Of a DNA stretch of 64,000 nt, positions 52,615 through 61,868 are shown piece by piece. The DNA lies in contig NZ_PGGN01000003.1 in NCBI RefSeq assembly GCF_003010935.1, forward strand, positions 620,001 to 684,000. The letters are read 5' to 3'. The position numbers and the translations under genes were made by a program. This stretch comes from Phyllobacterium endophyticum. Lineage in GTDB: Bacteria > Pseudomonadota > Alphaproteobacteria > Rhizobiales > Rhizobiaceae. Numbering within the stretch: position 1 is the stretch's first letter; the number at the start of each line of letters is the position of its first letter. The notes under the pieces are model-generated. The model was not told the origin of the DNA. It was given only the letters and a program-made list of their open reading frames with translations, and searched no databases.

Positions 52615-53952
52615 TCAGGCAATCGCTGGAATTTCGATGCGTACGATCAAACCACGCGGATGATTGTCGGACAAGGATAGTTTGCCCTTGTGGTCTTCGA
52701 CAATCTCAGCCACGATTGATAGACCCAAACCAAAGCCACTACGAATACCCAGAGCCTTACGAGCGGGATCGGCTTTGAAAAAAGGTTCAAGCACAAGATC
52801 ACGCAGACCTGGCGCAATCCCCTGACCATCGTCGGAGACATCGATCCAAATGTGGGATCCGTGATGTGTCAAATGCACCGTCACGTTCTCAGCAAATTTG
52901 ATACCGTTATCACATAGGTTGCTGACTGCGCGAGTGAGAGCCAATGATTTACAGGTACCTATTAACTTATCAGGACCTTCGTACGCGACTGCCTTACCTA
53001 TATCGGAATACTCATTGCATATCGTCTGCAGCAGACTGGCGATATCCGTGCGCTCAAGTTTTTCCGTGTTTACGGCGCTGCTCATGTAGTCGAGTGTATC
53101 TTGAATGAGAGCATCAATATGGTCGAGGTCGGAAAGTATGGACTCGCTGCCCTCTTGAGAAAGTCTTTCAATTCGCAGCCTTACTCTGGTCAAGGGTGTT
53201 CGTAGATCGTGGCTGACGTTTCGAAGCAGCCGCGTGCGGATATCTATCAGCTTCTTGATCCTGGCCTGCATTTCATTGAGCGCTCGCGCGAGAGCAATGA
53301 GTTCAACTGTCCCGCGCTCCTCAAACACGGGTGCAAGATAATCACCTTCCACCTCTTTGAGCCGATTGGTGATCGAAGCAAGTGGCTCCGTAAGAGCCCG
53401 TGAGGCATAGGCTGAAAAAAGCCCCAGGAGTATTACAAAAGCAAGGACATAGTAGGAAAGCGGACCCACAACATCTGAGGTTACAACCGTATCTGGCATG
53501 TCTTTGAATACCACAGACATATTACCATCCAACGGAAATACAAGAGCCGGCAGACCGTCCAGCATGACCTGGCGACCACCTGCTGACAGGGGATTGTCTG
53601 CAGGAAATAACCTAGCGACGATCCATCTAACAGATGGAAACGATGCTTCCGGTGCGGTGCGATTTGCCAGAGAAACTGTCGGGATCATCTCCAGCGGCAT
53701 GCCAGCCCCGCCGGACCATTCGATCAAATTGGACCGCTCGTCAATTGGCACCTTCTGCAAGAGCAGCGCCATTGTTGAAGCTTTTGAGTTGGCTAAATCT
53801 ATGTCTTCAATGCCCATATACCTTTTGAAGACGTCTATCCAGTCACCGATCACGACTACCAGAACAATGGCGACAAGGATGACCACCATGAATTGCCCGC
53901 GCATAGTTCGTGGGAAAAACCCATGAAGAGCTGACGTCATTTGCTTTCCCAT
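52615..53952 (-). CDS. two-component sensor histidine kinase
   Basis: A 445-residue membrane kinase. Helix 1 is FMVVILVAIVLVVVIGDWI, a periplasmic sensor of about 140 residues follows, and helix 2 is LSYYVLAFVILLGLFSAYA. Then come HAMP, the H-box RLLRNVSHDLRTPLTRVRLRIE with the phospho-accepting His, the N-box LCDNGIKFAE, and G-boxes DDGQGI and GFGLGLSIVAEIV. The organisation is EnvZ/OmpR-class. It lies 137 bases downstream of the RND pump gene on the same strand, while its probable partner response regulator is on the other side of the pump operon, divergently oriented. Probable role: sensing an envelope or toxicant signal and inducing the pump (inferred). Confidence 0.9.
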   Translation of the reverse strand: MGKQMTSALHGFFPRTMRGQFMVVILVAIVLVVVIGDWIDVFKRYMGIEDIDLANSKASTMALLLQKVPIDERSNLIEWSGGAGMPLEMIPTVSLANRTAPEASFPSVRWIVARLFPADNPLSAGGRQVMLDGLPALVFPLDGNMSVVFKDMPDTVVTSDVVGPLSYYVLAFVILLGLFSAYASRALTEPLASITNRLKEVEGDYLAPVFEERGTVELIALARALNEMQARIKKLIDIRTRLLRNVSHDLRTPLTRVRLRIERLSQEGSESILSDLDHIDALIQDTLDYMSSAVNTEKLERTDIASLLQTICNEYSDIGKAVAYEGPDKLIGTCKSLALTRAVSNLCDNGIKFAENVTVHLTHHGSHIWIDVSDDGQGIAPGLRDLVLEPFFKADPARKALGIRSGFGLGLSIVAEIVEDHKGKLSLSDNHPRGLIVRIEIPAIA

Positions 53953-54089
53953 TCATTCTTCTGATCGCCCGCTTTATGTATGTCAGCCTCGCTGCGTACA
54001 ATATCGACCAGTTTGTCGGAGCCATATTTGTTATGTGAAAGTTATAACCTCGATGAACCTGTGTGCCATGGCCAACTATGTTGGAACCG

Positions 54090-57000
54090 TCATTCTTGCG
54101 ATCTTGCTCGATCAGGCCCAAAAACAAAACTTGAAATCTTACCGACACGCTGTGCAAGATCGGCCAAGAGCATATACAGAGCCGGGACAACGACGAGAGA
54201 CAATAAAGTCGATGCCGTCAGTCCTCCAATGACAGCAACGGCCATAGGCGCGCGAAATTCGCCACCCTCCCCGTTTCCAAGCGCGGCGGGAATCATCCCG
54301 GCGACCATGGCGATGGTGGTCATGACAATAGGTCGCGCCCGCTCGGTTGCTGCTCCTATTATCGACGCCCGACGCGTCCACCCGGCGGCTTCCCTTTCAA
54401 TTGCAAAGTCAACCAGCATGATGGCGTTTTTCGTTACGATTCCCATCAGCATCAAAATACCAATCACAACAGGAAGAGAGACCGGGCTGCTGGTAATGAC
54501 GAGCGCCGCCACAACTCCGCCTATAGACAGCGGAAGAGATGCAAGAATAGTCAGGGGCGTGAATGCGCTACCAAACAGCAAGATGAGCACGACCATGACG
54601 AGCATTACACCGGAAGACATGGCAACTGCAAAACTGGTGAAAACATCACCCTGTGCGTGGGAGTCACCGGTTGCCTCTATCCGAACCCCTTCAGGCAACG
54701 CCTTCACACTCTTAAGATCACGGACCATCGCAAGCCCCTGGCCTGACGACAGGTTCCCCGTCATGTCGGCAGCTATTTCGATGCGCCGCTCGCGATCGAA
54801 GCGCTCTATTGTCGACACACTCTGACCGAAGTCGATATCTGCAACGCTCGCAAGAGGTACTGTCCCGCCAGCCGAGTTCGGGATACGCAACAACGACAGC
54901 GTCGCGAGATCGTTACGGCTGGCGTTAGCCAATTGTGTCCTGATGGGAATTTGTCGGCTCCCGTCATTGAAATGAGCAAGGTTGCTGTCGACATCGCCTA
55001 TTGTCGAGACTCTCATGGTTCGTGCAATGTCAGCAGCACTGACACCCGCGTCTGCGGCGATCTCCGAATGAACGCTGATTTGCAGTTCCGGCCGCATTGC
55101 AGACTCGGATGAGGTGGGGTTGTGAAATTGGACCATCAAAGCCATTTCGGCTCGTATCTGGCTCGCAGCTCGGCTTGCTGCTTGCCCGTCCGTGCTCAAG
55201 ACGGCGAACGAAACATCTCGGCCGCCACGGTTATTGATAAACTCATAGCGGATGTCAGGCACGGAACTAAGGATGGTTGAGAGTTCGGCCTGCATTTCAG
55301 AAGCTGTACGAGAACGTTGCGACTTTGGCACAAGATTGACAGTAACTGCCGATCTGCGCAATTCTTCAATCCCCGCAACACTCACGCCCCCTCGAATGAA
55401 GACATTTCTTACCTCGGGCAAACCTCCAAATTGTGCGGCGATCTGGTGGGCCCTCGCAGCGGTTTCTTTCAAGGTCGATCCCGGTGGAAGTTCTATCGAG
55501 ACTGCCACGCGACCAGTGTCCTCATCGGGAAGAAAGCTCGTCGGCAAGAAAGTTGCAGACCAAATCGAGAAGGCAAAAAGCAGCAGCGCTGTCGTAAGCG
55601 TCGTGCCACGCCACAACAAAGTGGTTTCCAACAGTTTTTGATAAGCGCATATGACGAGACTCTTCGAAACTGGCCTTGTTGAATGATACCGCATGAAATA
55701 GGCCGCCAGTACTGGGGTGATCAGACGAGCAACAAGCAGCGAAAAGAAAACCGCGATAGCGACGGTTACACCAAACTGTTTGAAATATTGCCCGATTACA
55801 TCGCCCATGAAACCCACGGGCAGGAAAACGGCAATGATCGTAGCCGAAATCGCAATGACTGCCAGACCGATTTCGTCTGATGCATCCAGGGCAGCTTGGT
55901 ACGGACGTTTACCCATATTTCCATGCCTGACGATATTCTCGATCTCGACGATCGCATCGTCAACCAGAATACCGGTCACCAGGGTCAGTCCGAGCAAGCT
56001 GATTATATTGAGCGAAAACCCGAGCATATCCATTGCCCAGAAGGTTGGGACAGCTGACAGTGGCAGGGTTACTGCGGCAATCAGGGTAGCGCGCCAGTCG
56101 CGCAAAAAGAGAAACACAACGATCACGGCCAACACAGCACCCTCGAACAACGTGCTCATGGCCGCTTCGTAGTTACCCAACGTATAAGTCACACTGTCAT
56201 CTATGAGTGTGAAGGTCGCTTGGGGATATGCCTTATTCAAGTTTTGAATTTCTTGCGCGGTTGCAAGTGCGACTTCTACATCGCTCGCGCCGCGGGCCCG
56301 GAAAATGGAAAGGCTGACAACGTCTTTGCCGTTCAAGGTTGTAAAATTCCGCCTCTCCTTTATTGTATCGGACACCGTACTCACGTCCGAAAGTGATAGA
56401 TTTCCCCCACTTGGTAGAATAATTCTGCTCTTGGCCAGATCCGCCACCGACCGAGCTGTCGCATTGACCGTCATGGAACGTTCGCGACCTGCCAACTCGG
56501 CCCTTCCGCCGGAGAGATCAATTTGGCTTGATGCCAGTCGATCATCGACCTGTGTGGCACTGAGACCCGCGGCTTGCAACTGATCGGGGTCAAGCAGGAT
56601 CTGCACCTCGCGTTCAACATTGCCTAACCTGTCGATTTGGCCAATGCCGGGCACATGCTGAAGTCTGCGGGTCACAATGTTTTCGACAAACCACGATAAC
56701 TCGTCACCCGTCATGGTCGGATCAGCAACGCTGTAAGTAACGACGGGCTGGCTTTCGGCTTCCACGCGTTCGATGGTTGGTTCATCGATTGTGGCCGGAA
56801 GTTTCGAACGGATCCTGGATACGGCATCGCGTACATCCGACACCGCCCTGTCTATCGGAACCTCAAGTTCGAACTCGACAGTGGTAACAGATGCTCCTTC
56901 GCCGACCGTTGAACTCATTTCTTCGATACCGACCAGAGAGGCGATGGAGTCTTCCACGACCTGTGTAACCTGTAATTCCATCTGGGCGGGAGACATCCCC

Positions 57001-57161
57001 GGTTGAGATATTTCCAACTTGACAACCGGGACATCAATGACGGGAAAATGGGTGATCGGCAGGCTGGCGAAGCTGAAGAGTCCCAAAATTGTCAGAACAA
57101 CAAACAATAGAACAGGTGGTAACGGATTGCGGATGGCCCAAGCGGAAAAACTTGCGTTCAT
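54090..57161 (-). CDS. RND-family efflux pump, inner-membrane component
   Basis: A 1023-residue resistance-nodulation-division transporter of the hydrophobic/amphiphilic efflux class. The N-terminal helix PPVLLFVVLTILGLFSFASLPITHFP is followed by a large periplasmic loop (PVVKLEISQPGMSPAQMELQVTQVVEDSIASLVGIEEMSS). The membrane core has GLTLVTGILVDDAIVEIENIVRH, with the proton-relay Asp pair, and FLPVGFMGDVIGQYFKQFG. A second periplasmic loop starts after SATFLPTSFLPDEDTG. Such pumps trimerise and expel drugs, detergents or plant compounds. Its ATG overlaps the adaptor stop (ATGA). No TolC-like outer-membrane factor is in the window. Confidence 0.93.
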   Translation of the reverse strand: MNASFSAWAIRNPLPPVLLFVVLTILGLFSFASLPITHFPVIDVPVVKLEISQPGMSPAQMELQVTQVVEDSIASLVGIEEMSSTVGEGASVTTVEFELEVPIDRAVSDVRDAVSRIRSKLPATIDEPTIERVEAESQPVVTYSVADPTMTGDELSWFVENIVTRRLQHVPGIGQIDRLGNVEREVQILLDPDQLQAAGLSATQVDDRLASSQIDLSGGRAELAGRERSMTVNATARSVADLAKSRIILPSGGNLSLSDVSTVSDTIKERRNFTTLNGKDVVSLSIFRARGASDVEVALATAQEIQNLNKAYPQATFTLIDDSVTYTLGNYEAAMSTLFEGAVLAVIVVFLFLRDWRATLIAAVTLPLSAVPTFWAMDMLGFSLNIISLLGLTLVTGILVDDAIVEIENIVRHGNMGKRPYQAALDASDEIGLAVIAISATIIAVFLPVGFMGDVIGQYFKQFGVTVAIAVFFSLLVARLITPVLAAYFMRYHSTRPVSKSLVICAYQKLLETTLLWRGTTLTTALLLFAFSIWSATFLPTSFLPDEDTGRVAVSIELPPGSTLKETAARAHQIAAQFGGLPEVRNVFIRGGVSVAGIEELRRSAVTVNLVPKSQRSRTASEMQAELSTILSSVPDIRYEFINNRGGRDVSFAVLSTDGQAASRAASQIRAEMALMVQFHNPTSSESAMRPELQISVHSEIAADAGVSAADIARTMRVSTIGDVDSNLAHFNDGSRQIPIRTQLANASRNDLATLSLLRIPNSAGGTVPLASVADIDFGQSVSTIERFDRERRIEIAADMTGNLSSGQGLAMVRDLKSVKALPEGVRIEATGDSHAQGDVFTSFAVAMSSGVMLVMVVLILLFGSAFTPLTILASLPLSIGGVVAALVITSSPVSLPVVIGILMLMGIVTKNAIMLVDFAIEREAAGWTRRASIIGAATERARPIVMTTIAMVAGMIPAALGNGEGGEFRAPMAVAVIGGLTASTLLSLVVVPALYMLLADLAQRVGKISSFVFGPDRARSQE

Positions 57162-58375
57162 TGCAAGGCTACCGGTGCAAATGCTGACGCCGCCTGTGCT
57201 TCACCCGGCACGTGGAAGACTACTTTGACGGGGGTGATCGGTTCACCTTCAGACAAGAAATTGTCGCCTTTTAAAACGACGGTCTCTCCTGCCGAAAGAC
57301 CTGAATTCAACTGCACCAGGCCATTGGACCGGACGCCGATTGCGACGACTCGCGTTTGTATTTTGCCATTCGAAATGACTTGCACACGGTCGGAGCCGGC
57401 AAGATTGACTACCGAGGTGTCGGGCACGATCACTCCAATTGCCCTCTTGACGACGACATCCGCTCGGGCGAAAGCACCGATGAAGATCCCACTGGGATTT
57501 GGCATGGATATCCGTATTCGGCCAAGCCGACTCCCGGCGCTCAATTCTGCCGATTTGAGCCGAACCCTGCCTTCTACAGGCGCACGCCCATCGAGAAGTT
57601 CGACACGCGCTGAAGAGTTGTCTTGAATGCGGGAGAATTCAGCTTGGGCAACTTCGCCACTCAATTCCACATCGCCATCGCGTGCGATTGAAAAAAATGC
57701 TTCGGTCGACGAGGATCCGAGCGCGCCCAATTGAACAGATCGCCGAATGATAAAACCGGCATTGGGGGCGATGATGCTGGTTCTAGCCAATCTCGACCTG
57801 ACATCACTGCGCTCTGCCTCGGCGAGAAGCCGATCGGCTTGTGCCATTCCCAATGTTTGTTGGGCGAGCCCGACTGCTGAGATAGCCCGCATCAAAGCCG
57901 TCTCGTTTTCCTCAAGCGCTTGATTTGAGACTGCCCCTTTTGCTTGGAGTTTTACACTGCGGTCGCGGGTTGAACGGGTTTGAACTTCCACCGCCCGCGC
58001 ATCTTCAATTTGACTGAGTGCTTGCTTGATCGCTGCGTCTGCGCGTGCAACTTTCGCATCACTTTGCATCAATTCGATTTCGATACGACTGCTGTCCAAA
58101 CGCGCAAGAAGCTGGCCGGCCCGCACCCTGTCACCAGCCTCCGCCAGAATTTCCACAACTTTCGCATGGTCATCGCTGTCGAGGCCAGCGTGGACCAGGA
58201 CTTCTTCTTTGGCCACAAGGGTCCCGATGACACGAACGGTCTGATCGAGTTCCCCCGACCTAGCCGCAACAACGCTGACGGCACGACCAGCACCCTGTGC
58301 ACCCGCGACGCGAACCTTAGGAAGGACACAGATCAACGTGAGCGCAAGCGCCCAGTTTAAGAATTTGGCTGCCAT
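57158..58375 (-). CDS. RND efflux periplasmic adaptor (membrane fusion protein)
   Basis: A 405-residue HlyD/AcrA-type adaptor. An N-terminal hydrophobic segment (FLNWALALTLICVLPKVRVAGA) exports or anchors it. Then come the lipoyl half-motif VVEILAEAGDRVRAGQLLARLDSSRIEIELMQSDAKV, an alpha-hairpin rich in Ala and Gln, the second lipoyl half TSIIAPNAGFIIRRSVQLGALGSS, and beta-barrel and membrane-proximal domains (GVIVPDTSVVNLAGSDRVQVISNGKIQTRVVAIG). GGAGAC precedes the ATG. It links the inner-membrane pump to an outer-membrane channel encoded elsewhere. Confidence 0.92.
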   Translation of the reverse strand: MAAKFLNWALALTLICVLPKVRVAGAQGAGRAVSVVAARSGELDQTVRVIGTLVAKEEVLVHAGLDSDDHAKVVEILAEAGDRVRAGQLLARLDSSRIEIELMQSDAKVARADAAIKQALSQIEDARAVEVQTRSTRDRSVKLQAKGAVSNQALEENETALMRAISAVGLAQQTLGMAQADRLLAEAERSDVRSRLARTSIIAPNAGFIIRRSVQLGALGSSSTEAFFSIARDGDVELSGEVAQAEFSRIQDNSSARVELLDGRAPVEGRVRLKSAELSAGSRLGRIRISMPNPSGIFIGAFARADVVVKRAIGVIVPDTSVVNLAGSDRVQVISNGKIQTRVVAIGVRSNGLVQLNSGLSAGETVVLKGDNFLSEGEPITPVKVVFHVPGEAQAASAFAPVALQ

Positions 58376-58601
58376 ATTTGTCTCCTGGTGTTGTGCGAAC
58401 GCACGACAATTTCCTTGGAATTTGCAACAACATGCGACGACGCAAAGGTGGATTGTGTCGTGTTGCTAAGTTGTATGTCAGCCGATCGGCGTTATACTGG
58501 CAGGGCTTGTGCGCCTGAACTTGCCTGGCTGGCGGATGGATCACCCGGATCAGTACGATGCGGTCGCGGCCAAAGCGCTCCCGCATCCCAGGCAATTCAA
58601 A
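58376..58601. other. gap between MipA/OmpV and the efflux adaptor
   Basis: No gene is visible. GTGCG-AA-CGCAC, a small inverted repeat, sits at 58393-58404 just upstream of the adaptor start. Confidence 0.35.
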
Positions 58602-59474
58602 TCAGAAGCGGTATGCGACGAACAGGCCGAATTCCGGTTGAGTTTTTTTCTGGACTATGGGGCTGTCGGCGGCGTCGCCCAAGAGCAGACCAAGGCCGGC
58701 CTTACCACGTACAATCCAGTTTTCCGTGGCGAGATAGGTTGCGGTTAAAGCGAAATCAGCCCTTTGAAATCCGGCGTCCGCCTTGTATTCCCCGAATCTT
58801 GAGTTAGCGGCCTGGTTGTTGTTCACGCTAAAGTAAGAATCCATATAGTTTTCGTCCGCCACTGTCACAGAGGCATCAAGTCCCAGAATAAAATTTTCGG
58901 AAAGTGGCTGCTTCACCTCAACGCCCATTTTACCGAGCAGACCGTCACTTCCACCGATCGTTTTGTTGATCGTGCCATAGAACTCCGCTGGACCATATTC
59001 CAGTGCTGCTTTCACGCCAAGGTTAACCCCAAAATCAACGTTACCCAGTCCTCTCAGGTAATCATCATCGCCATCATCTTCATCTCGTCCCGAATCATAT
59101 CCGACCAAAAGTCCGAGTGTGAACGGACCATGCTTGTAGGCGTCAAGTTCCAAGCCAGTCGGATCGATGGCAAGGCGGTCGAACAATCTGGCGGAGACGA
59201 AAGGGATCGGAGAAAGTTCCATTTTGTCGCTGCCTTCAAAGGAAGGCTTGTACATGGCCCCGCCGCCTACGGTAACTTCCCAATCGTGCAGCTTGGTCCT
59301 GATTGGGCCGTATCGCGCCGGATCAGGTTGAGTGGGGGTGGGAACAAGCTCGTCTGAAGGATCTGGTGTATCCGCCGCCCACGAGGCTGAAGCAAGGGAA
59401 GCGCCAACGATAAAGGTTGCGCTTGCGAGCGACAGCAAAGCCCGCGTTGGCAGATCAGCCGGAAAGAGATACAT
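58602..59474 (-). CDS. MipA/OmpV-family outer-membrane protein
   Basis: A 290-residue beta-barrel precursor. The signal peptide ends near ASASWA, followed by a Pro/Asp-rich linker (ADTPDPSDELVPTPTQPDPARYGP). The barrel has alternating amphipathic strands: WEVTVGGGAMYKPSFEGSDKMELSPIPFVSARLFDRL, GPFTLGLLVGYDSGRDEDDGDDDYLRGLGNVDFGVNLGVKA, and the typical C-terminal strand with a final Phe, PEFGLFVAYRF. MipA/OmpV proteins scaffold murein enzymes or serve as envelope-stress channels, and are often controlled by neighbouring two-component systems. It lies first in line toward the efflux genes and is divergent from the response regulator. Confidence 0.88.
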   Translation of the reverse strand: MYLFPADLPTRALLSLASATFIVGASLASASWAADTPDPSDELVPTPTQPDPARYGPIRTKLHDWEVTVGGGAMYKPSFEGSDKMELSPIPFVSARLFDRLAIDPTGLELDAYKHGPFTLGLLVGYDSGRDEDDGDDDYLRGLGNVDFGVNLGVKAALEYGPAEFYGTINKTIGGSDGLLGKMGVEVKQPLSENFILGLDASVTVADENYMDSYFSVNNNQAANSRFGEYKADAGFQRADFALTATYLATENWIVRGKAGLGLLLGDAADSPIVQKKTQPEFGLFVAYRF

Positions 59475-59718
59475 ATAAGGCTCCAATGTTCAAGCGCCCG
59501 GCCCGAAAGCGTGGCGGCGTCGTAGGTCAACAAACCCACGTTTAATGAGCCCGGAGGGTGGAGTTGTTATATTATGTGAAGTTCTGTTGCAGTCCGTGGC
59601 GAAATGATGCCCTACCCGTTCCATGCGCTGGCAATAAAACTTAATATTTTGAAACATCGCTGTTTGATTTTGACGCTAGTGTTCTGGAAGAACACTTCTC
59701 ACAGGTACGGATATCCAC
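59475..59718. promoter_or_regulatory. divergent promoter region with a 19-bp palindrome
   Basis: AGTGTTCTGGAAGAACACT at 59678-59696 is a perfect palindrome with 8-bp arms and a three-base centre, ending 22 bases before the response-regulator ATG. It may be an operator or a short leader hairpin. AT-rich promoter-like sequence lies just upstream (59635-59670). Confidence 0.5.
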
Positions 59719-60441
59719 ATGAAAAATGCCCGCGAAGGCAACGTGATTCTGATCGTCGAAGATGATTACCAGATTGCCAAACTGTTAGCCGACACGCTCA
59801 GAGAAAATGGGATGACGGTTGAAATTGCCTGCGATGGGTCGGAGATGGATTCGCAGTTCGCGAGGAATGAATTTGACCTTGTCGTCCTCGACGTCATGCT
59901 TCCTGGTGAAGACGGCCTCAGCCTGTGCCGTCGTTTGAGGACAAAAACGACCGTTCCTATTCTCATGCTGACTGCGCTTGGTCATGAAATCGATCGAATT
60001 CTCGGTATCGAAATCGGCGCTGATGACTACATGACGAAGCCTTTCAGCGCCCGCGAGGTCACCACACGCATACGGGGGCTTCTGCGGCGCGCATCATATG
60101 CCCCTGTGAGTCGGGAGCGACCAAAATTATATCGCTTTGAAGGTTGGAGAATTGATCCTCTTCGCCGTCAGGTCCACGATCCGAGCAATGCACGGGTACC
60201 AATGACCACCCACGAGTTCGATCTGCTTCTTGCCTTTTGTAGAAACCCCGGTTGTATTTTGACCCGCGAAGAACTTCTCGCTGTCTCGCATGCGGGGCTG
60301 GCAGGACCGATCGAAAGGAGCGTAGATGTCCACATGAGCCGCCTGAGAAAGAAATTTGAGAAGGACGCGAAGGACCCGGTGTTCTTCAAAACGGTACGGC
60401 TGGGCGGATACATGTTAACTGCCGCGGTTGAAGTTACATAG
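59719..60441 (+). CDS. OmpR-family response regulator
   Basis: A 240-residue response regulator. The receiver domain has the acidic pair EDD (Asp15, Asp16), the phosphorylation site Asp58 in LVVLDVMLPGEDG, Thr85 and Lys107 in DDYMTKPFS. The C-terminal winged helix includes FEGWRIDPLRRQV, MTTHEFDLLLAFCRNPGCILTREELL and RSVDVHMSRLRKKFEKDAKDPVFFKTVRLGGYML. It is the only response regulator in the window and probably pairs with the kinase at 52.6 kb, on the far side of the efflux operon. Divergence from the MipA/OmpV gene suggests that it controls that promoter. Confidence 0.92.
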   Translation: MKNAREGNVILIVEDDYQIAKLLADTLRENGMTVEIACDGSEMDSQFARNEFDLVVLDVMLPGEDGLSLCRRLRTKTTVPILMLTALGHEIDRILGIEIGADDYMTKPFSAREVTTRIRGLLRRASYAPVSRERPKLYRFEGWRIDPLRRQVHDPSNARVPMTTHEFDLLLAFCRNPGCILTREELLAVSHAGLAGPIERSVDVHMSRLRKKFEKDAKDPVFFKTVRLGGYMLTAAVEVT

Positions 60442-60563
60442 GATTGGCGACAGACAGCTTGGCGGACGTTGCCGCACCAGCCTGAATTGCACGTCCGATC
60501 AGTTCCCCGTAGTGCCAGCCGTTAAGCGTCCGGCTATCGCTCATCTTGAGATAATCAACGCCG

Positions 60564-61187
60564 TTACAAAAGATGGAAGAAACTGGGTATGATTCCACTC
60601 TGTACGAGGAATTGCTTGATTTCCATCAAGGGAATGACCAACAAAAAATACAAAGCGTGAAGGAACGTTTTCCTGAGAACTGCGGGATTGAACACTGCCT
60701 CCTTGCGCTCCCGATACAGCCTGAAATCCGGCCAAAATGCAGGGACGCGACGTGCATAATCCTGGTAAGGCGCTCCGAATTTCGTTTCCAAGTATGTGGC
60801 CTCACGCCGAGATGTGATGGACAAAATCACTCCGCATGCTACGCCAAAGCTGGCAGCAAGAATGAAGCTATGCAGTATCAGCCCGATTGCACTAGCCCCA
60901 ATAGTTGAGAACAAATAAAGAGGATTTCTGCTGACCGAATAGGGGCCTTCCATCACGAGTTCGCGATTTTTTCGTCCCCCGCTATATAGTATCGACCAGA
61001 GGCGTCCGAGTATACAAACGGCGAGCAATAGCTGTCCCACGAGCGTCATCATGCTGGCAATAAAAGAATTGGTAGGCCAAGCGGACGTGGAAAACGCGAC
61101 AATCGGAATGATTGAAACAACAGCAAATTGAATGGTTCTTAGTCGTATGATCTGATTGACCGGCGATGGGGCAGGTACGGTATTCAT
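60564..61187 (-). CDS. isoprenylcysteine carboxyl methyltransferase-like membrane protein
   Basis: A 207-residue membrane protein with about five helices. GPYSVSRNPLYLFSTIGASAIGLIL followed by REATYLETKFGAPYQDYARRVPAFWP is the C-terminal core of the ICMT/PEMT-like membrane methyltransferase family, which uses S-adenosylmethionine on lipid or prenyl substrates. Bacterial members mostly have no known substrate. It converges with the response regulator and has no clear operon partner. Confidence 0.8.
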   Translation of the reverse strand: MNTVPAPSPVNQIIRLRTIQFAVVSIIPIVAFSTSAWPTNSFIASMMTLVGQLLLAVCILGRLWSILYSGGRKNRELVMEGPYSVSRNPLYLFSTIGASAIGLILHSFILAASFGVACGVILSITSRREATYLETKFGAPYQDYARRVPAFWPDFRLYRERKEAVFNPAVLRKTFLHALYFLLVIPLMEIKQFLVQSGIIPSFFHLL

Positions 61188-61868
61188 CGAAATCCCTTAT
61201 GGAAGCACGGAGCCAGGATGGCACGGCTAAACTTCTCGATTGGTGGTCGTGCAATTTTTGATGGGCTAACGATACCCTCACCTGATCGCAGGTCGTCAGG
61301 GCTGGAAGCAACCTGCGAATGGATGAGATAACTTCGCATCTGAGGTGCCAGCGCCTGGCGCTTATCAAGTTGATCGTTTTGAACTCAATGCATCGTCGCA
61401 CCTCACCGTAAAATTACGATGGCTTGATCTCACGCATAGGGGGCTTGGTGGGTTAAGTTATATGAAGATTTGTTACCAAGTAGCCCGGAAGTAAGGCAGT
61501 CTCTTCCCGGCGGCGGATCGCAAGATGAACTCGGCGTTTGAGGTTCCGAACCATCCTGGAAAGGAAAACCCTTCACCTGAAACGGACCGCCTGGTACCGT
61601 CCAACGATATTCCCGGCTGAAGGCGTACTCTATCAAGGAGAACGACATGATCCCACCTTGTTGCAATTCACATTCTCCAAGAGCGGTCAGACGCAGCAAG
61701 TCAAAGGTGGAAGCTTATAAATGGAGCCAGCGACCCGACCCAGTGCGAATGGACACCAGGAGTAGGGATCGCCAACCTCCGGCGCCTCGTAACGAACGGC
61801 CGGCCCTGAAGCCGGCAGTGACGGCGCCTTCTGGATGACGGCTTTCCGTCAGCCATCTCTCCGATCGC
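61188..61868. other. stretch without a firmly recognised gene
   Basis: Two short candidates overlap on opposite strands. One is on the minus strand from an ATG at 61648 to 61430 (MSFSLIEYAFSREYRWTVPGG, with AAGGTGGG upstream). The other is on the plus strand from an ATG at 61647 with AAGGAG upstream (MIPPCCNSHSPRAVRRSK). Neither has a motif I can name. A plus-strand frame ending at 61720 (LLQFTFSKSGQTQQVKGGSL) also looks protein-like. The region may hold a degraded gene. A small inverted repeat, TGACGG/CCGTCA, lies near 61840. Confidence 0.35.

Noticed and set aside
53980..54825. Plus-strand open frame of 281 codons
   Set aside because: It is antisense to the RND pump gene, which has clear family motifs; the frame is a shadow.
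61430..61720. Small overlapping open frames on both strands as genes
   Set aside because: Both have passable ribosome sites but no family match, and they exclude each other; kept only as a note on the region.
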